NCBI RefSeq assembly: GCF_019924635.1
Contig: NZ_CP065037.1
Span: forward strand, 1,984,001-2,048,000
Length of the DNA: 64,000 nucleotides
From: Leifsonia sp. ZF2019
Lineage (GTDB): Bacteria; Actinomycetota; Actinomycetes; Actinomycetales; Microbacteriaceae
Direction: 5' to 3'
The position numbers were made by a program, and so were the translations under genes. The first letter of the stretch is position 1. The number at the start of each line of letters is the position of its first letter. Below are positions 45,209 through 54,226 of the stretch, in pieces. The notes under the pieces were generated by a model that saw only the letters and a program-made list of their open reading frames with translations, searched no databases and was not told the origin of the DNA.

Positions 45209-46534
45209 ATGACGGACCTGCCGCGCCGCCACCAGCGCGCCCGTGGCCCGCAGCCCGTGCGCCACGGCCGACTCCGCCGCCGCGGCGCCGTCGGGTACGT
45301 GTTCGGGCTGCTCGCCGCGGCGATGGCGGTCGTGCTCGTGAGCGTCGGCGGTGTCGCGGCGTATGCGGTGTGGGACGTCGCCCGTTCGGTGAAGACCGGG
45401 GTGAAGCTCGTCTCGCTCCCCGGCCACACCCAGCAGGCCATCCCGGATGTCGCCGCGATGGAGGGTGGCATCAACCTCCTCATCGCCGGCACCGACAGCC
45501 GTTCCGGTCTCGGCGGGATCTACGAGTCGGCGGACGAGCAGGACGCGAGCAGCGGCGAGGGCAACAACGACGTCACGATGCTGCTGCACATCGCACAGGA
45601 CCACAAGAGCATGATGGTGGTCAGCTTCCCGCGCGACCTGATGATCGCCATCCCGGACTGCCCGGCCCAGAACGGCGACGGGACCATCGACGGGAGCTCG
45701 TACGCACAGTTCAACACGGCGCTCTCCCGCGGCGGCCTTCCGTGCGTCGTCCTGACGGTCGAGAAGCTGACGGGGTTGACCATCCCGTTCGGCGCGATCA
45801 TCAACTTCGCGGGCGTGAGCGCGATGTCGACCGCTGTCGGCGGCGTCTCCGTGTGCCTCGCGACGCCGGTGGAGGACAAGTACACGAACCCGCCGCTGGA
45901 CCTCCCGGCCGGGGACAACGAGCTCGTCGGCGACGAGGCGCTCTCGTTCCTCCGCAGCAGGCACGGCGTCGGCGACGGCAGCGACCTCGGCCGCATCTCG
46001 AACCAGCAGGTGTTCCTCTCGGCTCTGGCGCGGAAGGTCGTCAGCGGCGGCGTGCTCTCCAACCCGGTGCAGCTCTACGGGCTCGCCAAGGCCGCCGTGC
46101 AGAACGTCACGCCCTCGGAGTCGCTGAGCAACCCCACGACGCTCGTGCAGATCGCCCTCGCCGTCAAGGACACGGGTCTCGAGAACATGGTGTTCGTGCA
46201 GTACCCGACGGTGACGGACCCGGACAACGTCAACCGGGTCATCCCGCAGTCCTCGGCGGCGAAGGCCCTCAACGAGGCGCTCGTCAACGACGTCCCGGTG
46301 AAGCTCACCGGGACGACGGGCCGGGCGGCGGAGGACCCGAGCGCGACATCGACGCCCGCCCCGACGGACACGGGTGCGGCGACCGATCCGGGCGCCGCGA
46401 CGGACGCGGGGTCGCCCCCGGCGGATGCCCCGGCTGCGCCCGCGCCGACGGACACGGGAGCGGCGGTCGAGCTGCCCTCCAGCATCACCGGGCAGACCGC
46501 CGCGCAGGTCACGTGCACCAAGGGCAACAACTAG
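45209..46534 (+). CDS. LytR-CpsA-Psr (LCP) family cell-wall protein
   Basis: A 441-residue membrane-anchored enzyme of the family that attaches wall polymers to peptidoglycan. A basic cytoplasmic tail and one transmembrane helix (FGLLAAAMAVVLVSVGGVAA) precede the extracellular LCP domain: NLLIAGTDSR, MLLHIAQDHKSMMVVSFPRD and SFLRSRHGVGDGSDLGRISN carry the conserved Asp/Arg residues that bind polyprenyl phosphate. A Pro/Thr/Ala-rich tail follows. ATG 45209 has GGAAAGG upstream. TAGGCT (45162-45167) may be a -10. Confidence 0.93.
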   Translation: MTDLPRRHQRARGPQPVRHGRLRRRGAVGYVFGLLAAAMAVVLVSVGGVAAYAVWDVARSVKTGVKLVSLPGHTQQAIPDVAAMEGGINLLIAGTDSRSGLGGIYESADEQDASSGEGNNDVTMLLHIAQDHKSMMVVSFPRDLMIAIPDCPAQNGDGTIDGSSYAQFNTALSRGGLPCVVLTVEKLTGLTIPFGAIINFAGVSAMSTAVGGVSVCLATPVEDKYTNPPLDLPAGDNELVGDEALSFLRSRHGVGDGSDLGRISNQQVFLSALARKVVSGGVLSNPVQLYGLAKAAVQNVTPSESLSNPTTLVQIALAVKDTGLENMVFVQYPTVTDPDNVNRVIPQSSAAKALNEALVNDVPVKLTGTTGRAAEDPSATSTPAPTDTGAATDPGAATDAGSPPADAPAAPAPTDTGAAVELPSSITGQTAAQVTCTKGNN

Positions 46535-46585
46535 CCGCGCGGGAGAGCGCTTGCACCGGCGGCCCGGTGGCCGTTGAATGAGTCC

Positions 46586-47977
46586 ATGGCGTCCGAACGC
46601 ATGACTTCGCTGCAGCTGCGCGTGCTGATCATCGCGATCCTCGCCAGCTTCGTGGCCTTCCTCGACGGCGCGGTCATCAACGTCGCCCTTCCTGCGATCG
46701 ACAAGGAGCTCGGCGGGGGATTGCCGCTGCAGCAGTGGGTGGTCGACGGGTATCTCGTGACCCTCGGGTCGTTCATCCTGCTGGCAGGCTCGCTGTCCGA
46801 CGTCTTCGGCCGCAAGCGCGTGCTCTACATCGGGCTCATCGGCTTCGGGATCACCTCCCTGCTCTGCGCCTTCGCCCCCGACGGCGTCTTCCTCGTGATC
46901 GCGCGCGCCCTGCAGGGGATCGCGGGCGCGCTCCTGGTCCCGAGCTCGCTGGCGATCATCATCTCCCGCTTCGACGGCGCCGCGCAGGCGAAGGCGATCG
47001 GCCGGTGGACGGCGTGGACGGGAATCGCGATGATCGCCGGGCCGGTGATCGGCGGGGTCTTCGTGGACACTCTCTCCTGGCGGTGGGTGTTCGTGATCAA
47101 CGTCGTGCCGATCGCGATCACCCTGGTGCTGATGCTCACCCTCGGCGAGACGGACCACGGCACCGGGGGCCGGGTCGACGTGCTCGGCGCGGTCTTCGGA
47201 TCGGTCGGGCTGGCGGGCACCGTCTTCGCGCTGATCGAGCAGGGCGCCTACGGCTGGGTGAGTCCGCGGGTCTGGATACCGCTGGCCGTCGGTCTGCTCT
47301 CGCTCGCGTCCTTCTTCATCGTGGAGACGCGGGTGAAGCAGCCGATGCTGCCGCTCGCACTGTTCCGCGTGCACAACTTCTGGGTCGGCAACATCGCTAC
47401 CGCGTTCGTGTACGGCGCACTCTCCTTCGGCCCGCTGATCGTCACACTGTTCCTCCAGCAGGTCGCCGGCTTCTCGGCGATCGCGGCCGGGTTTGTCTTC
47501 ATCCCCTCGACGCTCTGCATGCTGCTGTTGTCGGGATTCTTCGGCGGCCTGGCGGGGCGGTACGGCCCGCGGCTGTTCATGGCGGTCGGGCCGATGGTGG
47601 CGTCGGTCGGCTTCCTGTGGCTGCTCCTGGCGGACGCGCACGTCGACTATTGGATCAGCCTGCTGCCGGCGGTGCTGCTCTTCGGCATCGGACTCTCGAT
47701 GACGGTCGCGCCGCTCACCAGCGCCATCCTCGGCGCGATCCATCCGGCGGAGGCGGGGATCGCGTCGGCGGTCAACAACGCCGTGTCCCGTATCGCCGGG
47801 TTGATCACGGTCGCGATGGCGGGCCTCGTGATCGGGCAGCAGCTGGATGTCGACGGCCTCCACCGGGCGATGATCACGACCGCCGCACTCCTGCTCGCGG
47901 GCGGCATCGTCTCGGCCATCGGCATCCGCAACAAGGCGCCGGTGGCGGAGCCGGTTCAGGCCGCGACGACAGACTGA
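46586..47977 (+). CDS. MFS drug exporter (DHA2, EmrB/QacA type)
   Basis: A 463-residue transporter with about 14 spans. AILASFVAFLDGAVINVALP (motif D1), LAGSLSDVFGRKRVLYIG (motif A) and WRWVFVINVVPIAI near span 6 are signatures of the DHA2 group that exports lipophilic drugs and dyes. The start may be ATG 46586, ATG 46601 or TTG 46574; no strong ribosome binding site decides. Its 3' end overlaps the convergent UbiA gene by 22 bp. Confidence 0.9.
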   Translation: MASERMTSLQLRVLIIAILASFVAFLDGAVINVALPAIDKELGGGLPLQQWVVDGYLVTLGSFILLAGSLSDVFGRKRVLYIGLIGFGITSLLCAFAPDGVFLVIARALQGIAGALLVPSSLAIIISRFDGAAQAKAIGRWTAWTGIAMIAGPVIGGVFVDTLSWRWVFVINVVPIAITLVLMLTLGETDHGTGGRVDVLGAVFGSVGLAGTVFALIEQGAYGWVSPRVWIPLAVGLLSLASFFIVETRVKQPMLPLALFRVHNFWVGNIATAFVYGALSFGPLIVTLFLQQVAGFSAIAAGFVFIPSTLCMLLLSGFFGGLAGRYGPRLFMAVGPMVASVGFLWLLLADAHVDYWISLLPAVLLFGIGLSMTVAPLTSAILGAIHPAEAGIASAVNNAVSRIAGLITVAMAGLVIGQQLDVDGLHRAMITTAALLLAGGIVSAIGIRNKAPVAEPVQAATTD

Positions 47978-48801
47978 CCCGCGATCGCCAGCATCAGCAC
48001 ATCGATCAGTGCGCACGTCATGATGAGCTGCATGAGCAGTCGGGTGGGACTGCTGCGCAGCAGGAGCACGACGCCGAGCGCGGCCGCGGCGAGTCCGAGC
48101 ACCAGACCGACGGTGAGCGCGGGACGCATCGGCCACCCCGGTCCCAGCGCGACGAGCGCGGTCGCCACGGCAAGGCAGCCGAACGCGAGGAGACCGCTGA
48201 CCATGGCACCCAGACGGTGCGGGAGGCCACGGATGCCGGTGCGCTCATCGTCCGCCAGGTCGGGCAGCACGTTCGTGATGTGGGCGGCAACGCCGAGCAG
48301 CGCCCCTGCGAGAAGCACCCAGGCCGCCGGGACCACCGGGCGCTCCTGCCCGAGTGTCGCGATCGCCGGCAGGAGGCCGAAGCTGATGGCGAACGGCACG
48401 AACGACAGGACGGTCGACTTCAGGCCGAGGTTGTAGGCCCAGCCTCCGGCGATGGCGACCGCGTGCGCAGCCAGTGCGCCGGGGCCCAGCGGAGCGGTCG
48501 CGACCAGAGCGAGCCCGAGGGCAGAGAAGGCGGCCGCCCGGACCGCGGTGGGGGAGATGTCACCGCGAGCGGCCGGCTTGTCCGCCCGGTCGACGGCGCG
48601 GTCGCGGGCGGCGTCCAGCCAGTCGTTCGACCACCCGATGGAGAGCTGGCCGAGCAGGATGGCCAGCGCGAGCAGGGCGAGGCGTCCGGGGGAGTATCCC
48701 AGACCGATTCCGAGACCGGCCGCGACGGCGGTGACCACGAGCGTCGGCCCGGGATGCGAGGCGAGCAGCAGGGAGGTCACGCGCGTCGCCATGCCCGCCA
48801 T
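47956..48801 (-). CDS. UbiA family prenyltransferase
   Basis: A 281-residue membrane enzyme with about eight spans that transfers a prenyl group to a ring or lipid acceptor. LSIGWSNDWLDAARDRAVDRADKPAARG is the first Asp-rich motif region (NDxxDxxxD), and ITNVLPDLADDERTGIRGLP is the second (DxxxD). Substrate unknown; MenA/heme O-type or carotenoid-related roles are possible. ATG 48801 or 48792 can start it. It diverges from the LacI regulator and its stop is inside the end of the MFS gene. Cut by neither IS nor frameshift. Confidence 0.88.
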   Translation of the reverse strand: MAGMATRVTSLLLASHPGPTLVVTAVAAGLGIGLGYSPGRLALLALAILLGQLSIGWSNDWLDAARDRAVDRADKPAARGDISPTAVRAAAFSALGLALVATAPLGPGALAAHAVAIAGGWAYNLGLKSTVLSFVPFAISFGLLPAIATLGQERPVVPAAWVLLAGALLGVAAHITNVLPDLADDERTGIRGLPHRLGAMVSGLLAFGCLAVATALVALGPGWPMRPALTVGLVLGLAAAALGVVLLLRSSPTRLLMQLIMTCALIDVLMLAIAGQSVVAA

Positions 48802-48822
48802 GCTAGACCTGGGCGCGCGCAA

Positions 48823-48863
48823 TGCAAGAGACTTGCGTGATTCTGCAAGCACTTGCGTACACT
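48823..48863 (+). promoter_or_regulatory. Twin LacI operators over a leaderless promoter
   Basis: Two palindromes, TGCAAG-AGA-CTTGCG (48823-48837) and TGCAAG-CA-CTTGCG (48844-48857), lie 21 bp apart (two helical turns). TACACT (48858-48863) is a -10 just 7 nt before the lacI-type ATG, suggesting a leaderless mRNA and autorepression. Confidence 0.72.
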
Positions 48864-48870
48864 GTCCGGT

Positions 48871-49872
48871 ATGTCGAAACGTCTCGCCGAGGTCGCGCGT
48901 AAGGTCGGAGTCAGCGAAGCGACCGTCAGCCGAGTGCTGAACGATAAGCCGGGAGTGTCCGCGGCGACCAGGGAGGCTGTCCTGACCGCCCTCGACGTCC
49001 TCGGCTACGAGCGCCCCACCAAGCTGCGCGGGGAGCGCGCGCGCCTGGTCGGCCTCGTCCTCCCCGAACTGCAGAATCCGATCTTCCCGGCCTTCGCCGA
49101 GATCATCGGCGGCGCCCTCGCGCAGAACGGATACACCCCTGTGCTGTGCACCCAGACGGCCGGCGGGATCTCGGAGGCCGACTACGTCGAGCTGCTCCTG
49201 CAGCAGCAGGTGTCGGGCGTCGTCTTCGTCGGGGGTGCCTACGCCCAGGTCGACGCGTCGCACGAGCACTACGACCGGTTGCGCGACCTCAACCTCCCCA
49301 CGGTCCTGGTGAACGCGCCGGTCGACGAGCTGCACTTCGCTACCGTCTCGTGCGACGACTCCGTCGCGACGGGGCAGGCGCTCGGCCACCTCCGCTCCCT
49401 CGGGCACGAACGGATCGGACTGCTCCTGGGGCCGCGCGACCACGTCCCCTCGATGCGGAAGCTGGAGGCGGCGCGCCGGATCAGTGCCGAGTGGGGCACG
49501 CCACTGTACGAGGGGCTCGTCGTCCATTCGCTGTATTCGTTGGAGGCGGGGCAGGCGGCGGCGGCCCGCCTGCTCGCCGCCGGTGTCAGCGCCATCGTCT
49601 GCGCGAGCGACCCCATGGCGCTGGGCGCCATCCGTGCGGCGCGCAGGGCGGGGCTGTCCGTCCCGCGCGACGTCTCGATCGTGGGTTACGACGACTCCGC
49701 GCTGATGAACTGCACCGAGCCGCCGTTGACGACCATCCGTCAGCCCATCGAGCCCATGGGGCGCACCGTGATCGAGCTGCTGCTGCGCCAGATCTCGAGC
49801 GACTCCGCCATCCGGGACGAGCTGTTCTTCGAGCCGGAGCTGGTGGTGCGGGGGTCCACCGGGCCCGCCTGA
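48871..49872 (+). CDS. LacI family transcriptional regulator
   Basis: A 333-residue repressor. The N-terminal HTH reads LAEVARKVGVSEATVSRVLN with the hinge region after DKPGVS, and the periplasmic-binding-type ligand domain includes LVGLVLPELQNPIFPAFAEI and VSIVGYDDSALMNCTEPPLT. ATG 48871 is chosen over 48853 because the HTH begins there and the promoter fits. It is upstream of the alpha-glucosidase and sugar ABC genes and probably controls them in response to a maltose-type glucoside; CGCAA-containing palindromes lie in front of both genes. Confidence 0.93.
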   Translation: MSKRLAEVARKVGVSEATVSRVLNDKPGVSAATREAVLTALDVLGYERPTKLRGERARLVGLVLPELQNPIFPAFAEIIGGALAQNGYTPVLCTQTAGGISEADYVELLLQQQVSGVVFVGGAYAQVDASHEHYDRLRDLNLPTVLVNAPVDELHFATVSCDDSVATGQALGHLRSLGHERIGLLLGPRDHVPSMRKLEAARRISAEWGTPLYEGLVVHSLYSLEAGQAAAARLLAAGVSAIVCASDPMALGAIRAARRAGLSVPRDVSIVGYDDSALMNCTEPPLTTIRQPIEPMGRTVIELLLRQISSDSAIRDELFFEPELVVRGSTGPA

Positions 49873-49903
49873 GGCGGCGGCGGAGCGCAATTCGGCGCAA
49901 ATG

Positions 49904-49922
49904 TACGCAAGTGAATTGCGTA
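49904..49922 (+). promoter_or_regulatory. Candidate LacI operator before the glucosidase gene
   Basis: Inverted repeat TACGCAA-GTGAA-TTGCGTA. Further CGCAA half-sites are at 49886-49890 and 49896-49900. The half-site shares GCAAG with the operators ahead of the regulator gene. The 171-bp interval 49873-50043 otherwise holds only promoter-like sequence. Confidence 0.65.
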
Positions 49923-50043
49923 TTGTTGAGTTCTTGCATCATCTTGTCGCGTTAGCTACATTTCGGTAGCAGCGACGGCGCCGAGAGCGCGTCGCGACAG
50001 CCGCGGCCCGCTCCGAAGGGCCGCCCGATGCGATGGGCTCACC

Positions 50044-51771
50044 GTGGATCTCTCCCTGCTGACCGGCGACACCGCCGGGCACGACACCGTCGCGGCGGCC
50101 GCCCCCGGCGCCGCCGCGCACCCGACCGGCGCGACTCCGAGGGACGACGACTCCGCCTGGTGGCGCAGCGCGGTCATCTACCAGATCTACCCGCGGAGCT
50201 TCGCGGACGGCGACGGTGACGGGGTGGGCGATCTCGCGGGTGTGCGGCAGCACCTGGACCACCTGAAGGCGCTCGGCGTCGACGCGATCTGGTTCACGCC
50301 CTGGTACGACTCCCCGCTCGCGGACGGCGGCTACGACGTCGCCGACTACCGCCGCATCCATCCCGCTTTCGGCGATCTGGCCGAAGCGGAGGCCCTCATC
50401 GCGGAGGCGCTCGCCCTCGGCATCCGGACCATCGTCGACATCGTCCCCAACCACGTCTCCGACCGGCACCCCTGGTTCCGGGCGGCGCTGGCGGCCGGCC
50501 CCGGCTCGCCCGAGCGGGAGCGGTTCTGGTTCCGCCCCGGACGCGGCGAGCACGGGGACACGATGCCCACGAACTGGGAGTCCAACTTCTCCGGGGACAC
50601 CTGGACGCGCACGAGCGAGGCCGACGGCACGCCCGGCGAGTGGTACCTCCACCTCTTCAGCCCGGAGCAGCCCGATCTCAACTGGAACCACCCCGACGTG
50701 CGCCGCGAGCACGAGGACATCCTGCGGTTCTGGTTCGACCGCGGTGTGGCCGGGGTGCGCATCGACTCCGCCGCGCTCCTCGTGAAGGACCCGGCCTTGC
50801 CTGAGGTCCCGGAGGCGCCGGGCGCGGGCGAACACCCCACCCAGGACCGCGACGAACTCCACGACATCTACCGCTCGTGGCGGGCGATCGCCGACTCCTA
50901 CCCGGGCACCCGGGTGCTGGTGGGGGAGATCTGGCTGCCCGACATCGACCGGTTCGCCCTGTACCTCCGCCCCGACGAGCTGCACACGGCGTTCAATTTC
51001 GACTTCCTCGCGCGGCCGTGGGATGCCCGCGAACTGCGCACCTCCATCGACGAGACGCTCGCGGCGCACGCTCCGGTCGGCGCGCCGAGCACCTGGGTGC
51101 TCTCGAACCACGACGTCACCCGGCCCGTCACGCGCTACGGGCGGGAGGACTCCTCGTTCGCCTTCGCGAAGAAGCGGTCGGGCACGCCGACCGATCTGGA
51201 GCTGGGGCGACGCCGCGCCCGCGCCGCCGCGCTGCTCACGGCGGCCCTGCCGGGATCACTGTATCTGTACCAGGGCGACGAGCTCGGGCTGCCGGAGGTC
51301 GAGGACCTGCCGCCCGACCGCCTCGAGGACCCGATGCACTTCCGCTCGGGCGGTGTGGACCCGGGGCGCGACGGCTGCCGGGTACCTCTGCCCTGGCGCG
51401 GCGCGACCGCCCCGTTCGGATTCAGCCCGGCCGGAGCGACCTCCGAGCCGTGGCTGCCCCAGCCGTCGGCCTGGGCGGCGCTCACCGTCGAGGCGCAGCA
51501 GAGCGACCCGGCGTCGATGCTCTGGCTCTATCGCCAGGCGCTGCGCATCCGGCATGAGGAGGCCGGTCTCGGCGACGGCCCCTTCGCCTGGCTGGACGCC
51601 CCTGACGGCGTGCTGGCGTTCGCGCGCGGCGACCGTTTCGCCTCCGTCACGAACCTCTCTCCGGATGCCGTCCCCCTGCCGGACAGCACCGCCATCCTGC
51701 TCAGCAGCAGCCCGCTGGTCGACGGCCTGCTGCCCTCCGACGCGACGGCCTGGCTGCGCACGCAGCCCTGA
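50044..51771 (+). CDS. GH13 alpha-glucosidase
   Basis: A 575-residue cytoplasmic glycoside hydrolase acting on alpha-glucosides such as maltose or isomaltose. The family regions are present: VIYQIYPRSFADGDGDGVGD, DIVPNHVSD (region I), AGVRIDSAALL with the nucleophile Asp (region II), VLVGEIWLPD with the acid/base Glu (region III) and LSNHDVTRPV (region IV). The start is GTG 50044; nearby ATGs are out of frame. It comes first in the glucosidase, binding-protein and permease cluster and probably hydrolyses the imported sugar. Confidence 0.92.
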   Translation: MDLSLLTGDTAGHDTVAAAAPGAAAHPTGATPRDDDSAWWRSAVIYQIYPRSFADGDGDGVGDLAGVRQHLDHLKALGVDAIWFTPWYDSPLADGGYDVADYRRIHPAFGDLAEAEALIAEALALGIRTIVDIVPNHVSDRHPWFRAALAAGPGSPERERFWFRPGRGEHGDTMPTNWESNFSGDTWTRTSEADGTPGEWYLHLFSPEQPDLNWNHPDVRREHEDILRFWFDRGVAGVRIDSAALLVKDPALPEVPEAPGAGEHPTQDRDELHDIYRSWRAIADSYPGTRVLVGEIWLPDIDRFALYLRPDELHTAFNFDFLARPWDARELRTSIDETLAAHAPVGAPSTWVLSNHDVTRPVTRYGREDSSFAFAKKRSGTPTDLELGRRRARAAALLTAALPGSLYLYQGDELGLPEVEDLPPDRLEDPMHFRSGGVDPGRDGCRVPLPWRGATAPFGFSPAGATSEPWLPQPSAWAALTVEAQQSDPASMLWLYRQALRIRHEEAGLGDGPFAWLDAPDGVLAFARGDRFASVTNLSPDAVPLPDSTAILLSSSPLVDGLLPSDATAWLRTQP

Positions 51772-51840
51772 CCGCCGCCGACCGCCACACCCGCACCACA
51801 CTGAGTGACCCTCACCACATCACGGAAGGAAACACCGACA

Positions 51841-53217
51841 ATGAAGTCACCACGCACGATCGCGGCCGTCACCGCGGTCGCCCTCGCCGGAGCAGGCATC
51901 CTCGCCGGCTGCTCGTCATCCGGAGGCGACGCCAACGACGGCAAGGTCCACATCACCGTCGCCAGCCTCATCCCGGGCAGCGACAAGGCCGCCTTCAAGG
52001 CGTTCGACGACCGGGTCAAGGAGTTCGAGAAGGCCAACCCCGACATCGTCGTGAAGTCGGAGGAGTACCAGTGGACGGGCCCGACGTTCGCGACGCAGCT
52101 CGCGGGCGGCACCCTCCCCGACGTCTTCAACGTGCCGTTCACCGACTCCCAGTCGCTCATCCAGGCGGGTCAGCTGGCCGACATCACGGCCGAGGTGAAC
52201 AAGCTGCCCTACGCGTCGAAGTTCAACGAGAACGTGCTCGCGGTCGCCAAAGACGGCGACAAGATCTACGGGATCCCGTACGGCCCGTACGCGATGGGGC
52301 TCTCGTACAACCGCGAGATCTTCACCAAGGCAGGGCTCGACCCCGACAAGCCGCCGACGACCTGGGACGAGGTCCGCGCCGACGCCAAGACCATCTCCGA
52401 GAAGGTCCCCGGCGTCGCGGGCTACATGCAGATGACGCAGGGCAACACCGGCGGCTGGGAGCTCACCACCACCGTCTACGCGCGGGGCGGCCGCGTGGAG
52501 ACCACCGAGGGCGGGAAGACGAAGGTCACGACCAACAACCCCGTCACCAAGGAAGCCCTGCAGTGGCTGAAGGACCTGCGGTGGAAGGACAACTCGGTCG
52601 GGAGCAACTTCCTGCTGGACTGGTCCGGCATCAACCAGGCGTTCGGCGCCGGGCAGATCGCGATGTACCCGTCCGGCTCCGACGTGCTCACCTCCCTTGT
52701 GCAGCAGAACGCGGTCGACCCGAAGAACTACGGGCTGACCATGCTGCCGATCGACCACAGCAACACGGACGCCGGCGTGCTCGCCGGCGGCAACGTCGCG
52801 GCCGTCAGCCCGAAGTCGACCCAGGAGCAGAAGGACGCCGCGGTCAAGTGGATCGACTTCTACTACATGCAGAAGCTGCTGAACCAGGACCAGGCCGTGG
52901 CTGACGCGAAGGTGCTGGTGAAGTCGGGCCAGCCGGTCGGTGTCCCCACCCTGCCGGTCTTCGATAAGGCGACGTACGACCAGAACATGGAGTGGATCAC
53001 GGACGAGATCAACGTGCCGCAGCAGAACGTGGCTCCGTTCACGGACAAGATTTTCGACGCGAACCTGGTGCCCGAGCCGAACAAGCACACCCAGGAGCTG
53101 TACGGAGCGCTCGACACCGTCGTGCAGGCCGTGTTGACGGACCAGAACGCAGACATCGATCAGCTGCTGACGAAGGTCGACTCCGACATCCAGAAGCTCG
53201 TCGACGCCGACAAGTGA
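51841..53217 (+). CDS. ABC transporter sugar-binding lipoprotein
   Basis: A 458-residue extracellular binding protein. The signal peptide MKSPRTIAAVTAVALAGAGI ends in the lipobox LAGC, so it is lipid-anchored. The mature part has the MalE-like pattern (IDQLLTKVDSDIQKLVD at the end; SYNREIFTKAGLDPDKPPTTWDEV region of CUT1 binding proteins). ATG 51841 follows GGAAGGAAA. It delivers an oligosaccharide, probably an alpha-glucoside, to the two permeases downstream; no ATPase gene is present, so a shared MsiK-type ATPase elsewhere is likely. Confidence 0.93.
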   Translation: MKSPRTIAAVTAVALAGAGILAGCSSSGGDANDGKVHITVASLIPGSDKAAFKAFDDRVKEFEKANPDIVVKSEEYQWTGPTFATQLAGGTLPDVFNVPFTDSQSLIQAGQLADITAEVNKLPYASKFNENVLAVAKDGDKIYGIPYGPYAMGLSYNREIFTKAGLDPDKPPTTWDEVRADAKTISEKVPGVAGYMQMTQGNTGGWELTTTVYARGGRVETTEGGKTKVTTNNPVTKEALQWLKDLRWKDNSVGSNFLLDWSGINQAFGAGQIAMYPSGSDVLTSLVQQNAVDPKNYGLTMLPIDHSNTDAGVLAGGNVAAVSPKSTQEQKDAAVKWIDFYYMQKLLNQDQAVADAKVLVKSGQPVGVPTLPVFDKATYDQNMEWITDEINVPQQNVAPFTDKIFDANLVPEPNKHTQELYGALDTVVQAVLTDQNADIDQLLTKVDSDIQKLVDADK

Positions 53218-53221
53218 CCAC

Positions 53222-53262
53222 CCGGCCGGCCGGCGGCGCCACGTGCGTCGCCGGCCGGCCGG
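53222..53262 (+). terminator. Hairpin between binding-protein and permease genes
   Basis: A 14-bp perfect GC stem (53222-53235 with 53249-53262), 13-nt loop, no T-run. Such hairpins often keep the binding protein more abundant than the permeases by stabilising or partly ending the transcript. Confidence 0.6.
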
Positions 53263-53287
53263 CTCGATCCGAGAGGGTGATCCGCGC

Positions 53288-54226
53288 ATGACCGCGATCG
53301 ACCGCACCCGCCCGGCCGCGCGCCGGGCCCGACGCACGCCCCTGACCTGGCTGCGCGGCGGCGGACTCAGCAACCTGCTGTTCCTGCTGCCGATGCTCCT
53401 GATCTTCGGCGTCTTCTCCTGGTGGCCCATCGTGCGCAGCGTGGTGATGAGCTTCCAGCACACCAATCTGGTGAGTCCGCCCGTCTGGGTGGGCTGGGAC
53501 AACTTCGTCCAGGTGGTCAATGACCCGCTGTTCTGGACGGCCGTGGGGAACACCGCCTGGTTCGCGCTGCTCGCGCTCGTCCTGGGCTACCCCATCCCCT
53601 TGATCGCAGCGGTGCTGATGAGCGAGGTGAAGCGCGCGAAGGGACTCTACAGCGCGCTGGCCTACTTGCCGGTGGTCGTTCCGCCGGTCGTCGCCGTGCT
53701 GCTCTGGAAGTTCTTCTACGACGCGCGTCCCACGGGTGTCTTCAACACCATCCTGGGCTGGGTGGGCATCCCGCCGCAGCCGTGGATCCAGGATGCGACG
53801 CAGGCGATGCCGTCGCTGGTCGTCGAGGCGACCTGGGCGGCCGCCGGCGGCACGATCATCATCTATCTCGCCGCCATCACCGGTGTCGCTCCCGAGCTGT
53901 ACGACGCCGCCGAGGTCGACGGCGCGAGCATCTGGCGCAAGATCTGGCACGTGACGCTGCCCCAGCTCCGGGGCGTGCTGCTGATCACCCTGATCCTGCA
54001 GATCATCGGCACGGCCCAGGTCTTCCTGGAGCCGTTCCTGTTCACCAGCGGCGGCCCGGTCAACTCGACCGTGACGATCCTGCTGCTGATCTACCGCTAC
54101 GCGTTCCAGAACTCCCTCGGCGGCGACTACGGCGCCGCGACGGCGCTCAGCCTCATGCTCGCCGCGTTCCTGGCCGTCCTGTCCCTCGTGTACTTCCGCC
54201 TCACCAAGTCCTGGAGCCAGAATTGA
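53288..54226 (+). CDS. ABC sugar transporter permease 1 (CUT1)
   Basis: A 312-residue membrane protein with six spans of the MalF type. The EAA-type loop contacting the ATPase is ELYDAAEVDGASIWRKIWHV. ATG 53288 is 70 nt after the binding-protein gene. The stop overlaps the next permease (TTGA). Confidence 0.93.
   Translation: MTAIDRTRPAARRARRTPLTWLRGGGLSNLLFLLPMLLIFGVFSWWPIVRSVVMSFQHTNLVSPPVWVGWDNFVQVVNDPLFWTAVGNTAWFALLALVLGYPIPLIAAVLMSEVKRAKGLYSALAYLPVVVPPVVAVLLWKFFYDARPTGVFNTILGWVGIPPQPWIQDATQAMPSLVVEATWAAAGGTIIIYLAAITGVAPELYDAAEVDGASIWRKIWHVTLPQLRGVLLITLILQIIGTAQVFLEPFLFTSGGPVNSTVTILLLIYRYAFQNSLGGDYGAATALSLMLAAFLAVLSLVYFRLTKSWSQN

Noticed and set aside
45068..48136. Continuation of the M28-like frame to 48136
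   Set aside because: The extra upstream part runs antisense through the LCP and MFS genes; the real start is near 45067.
51916..53553. Open frame opposite the sugar-binding protein
   Set aside because: Shadow frame; the plus-strand gene has a clear signal peptide, lipobox and ribosome binding site.
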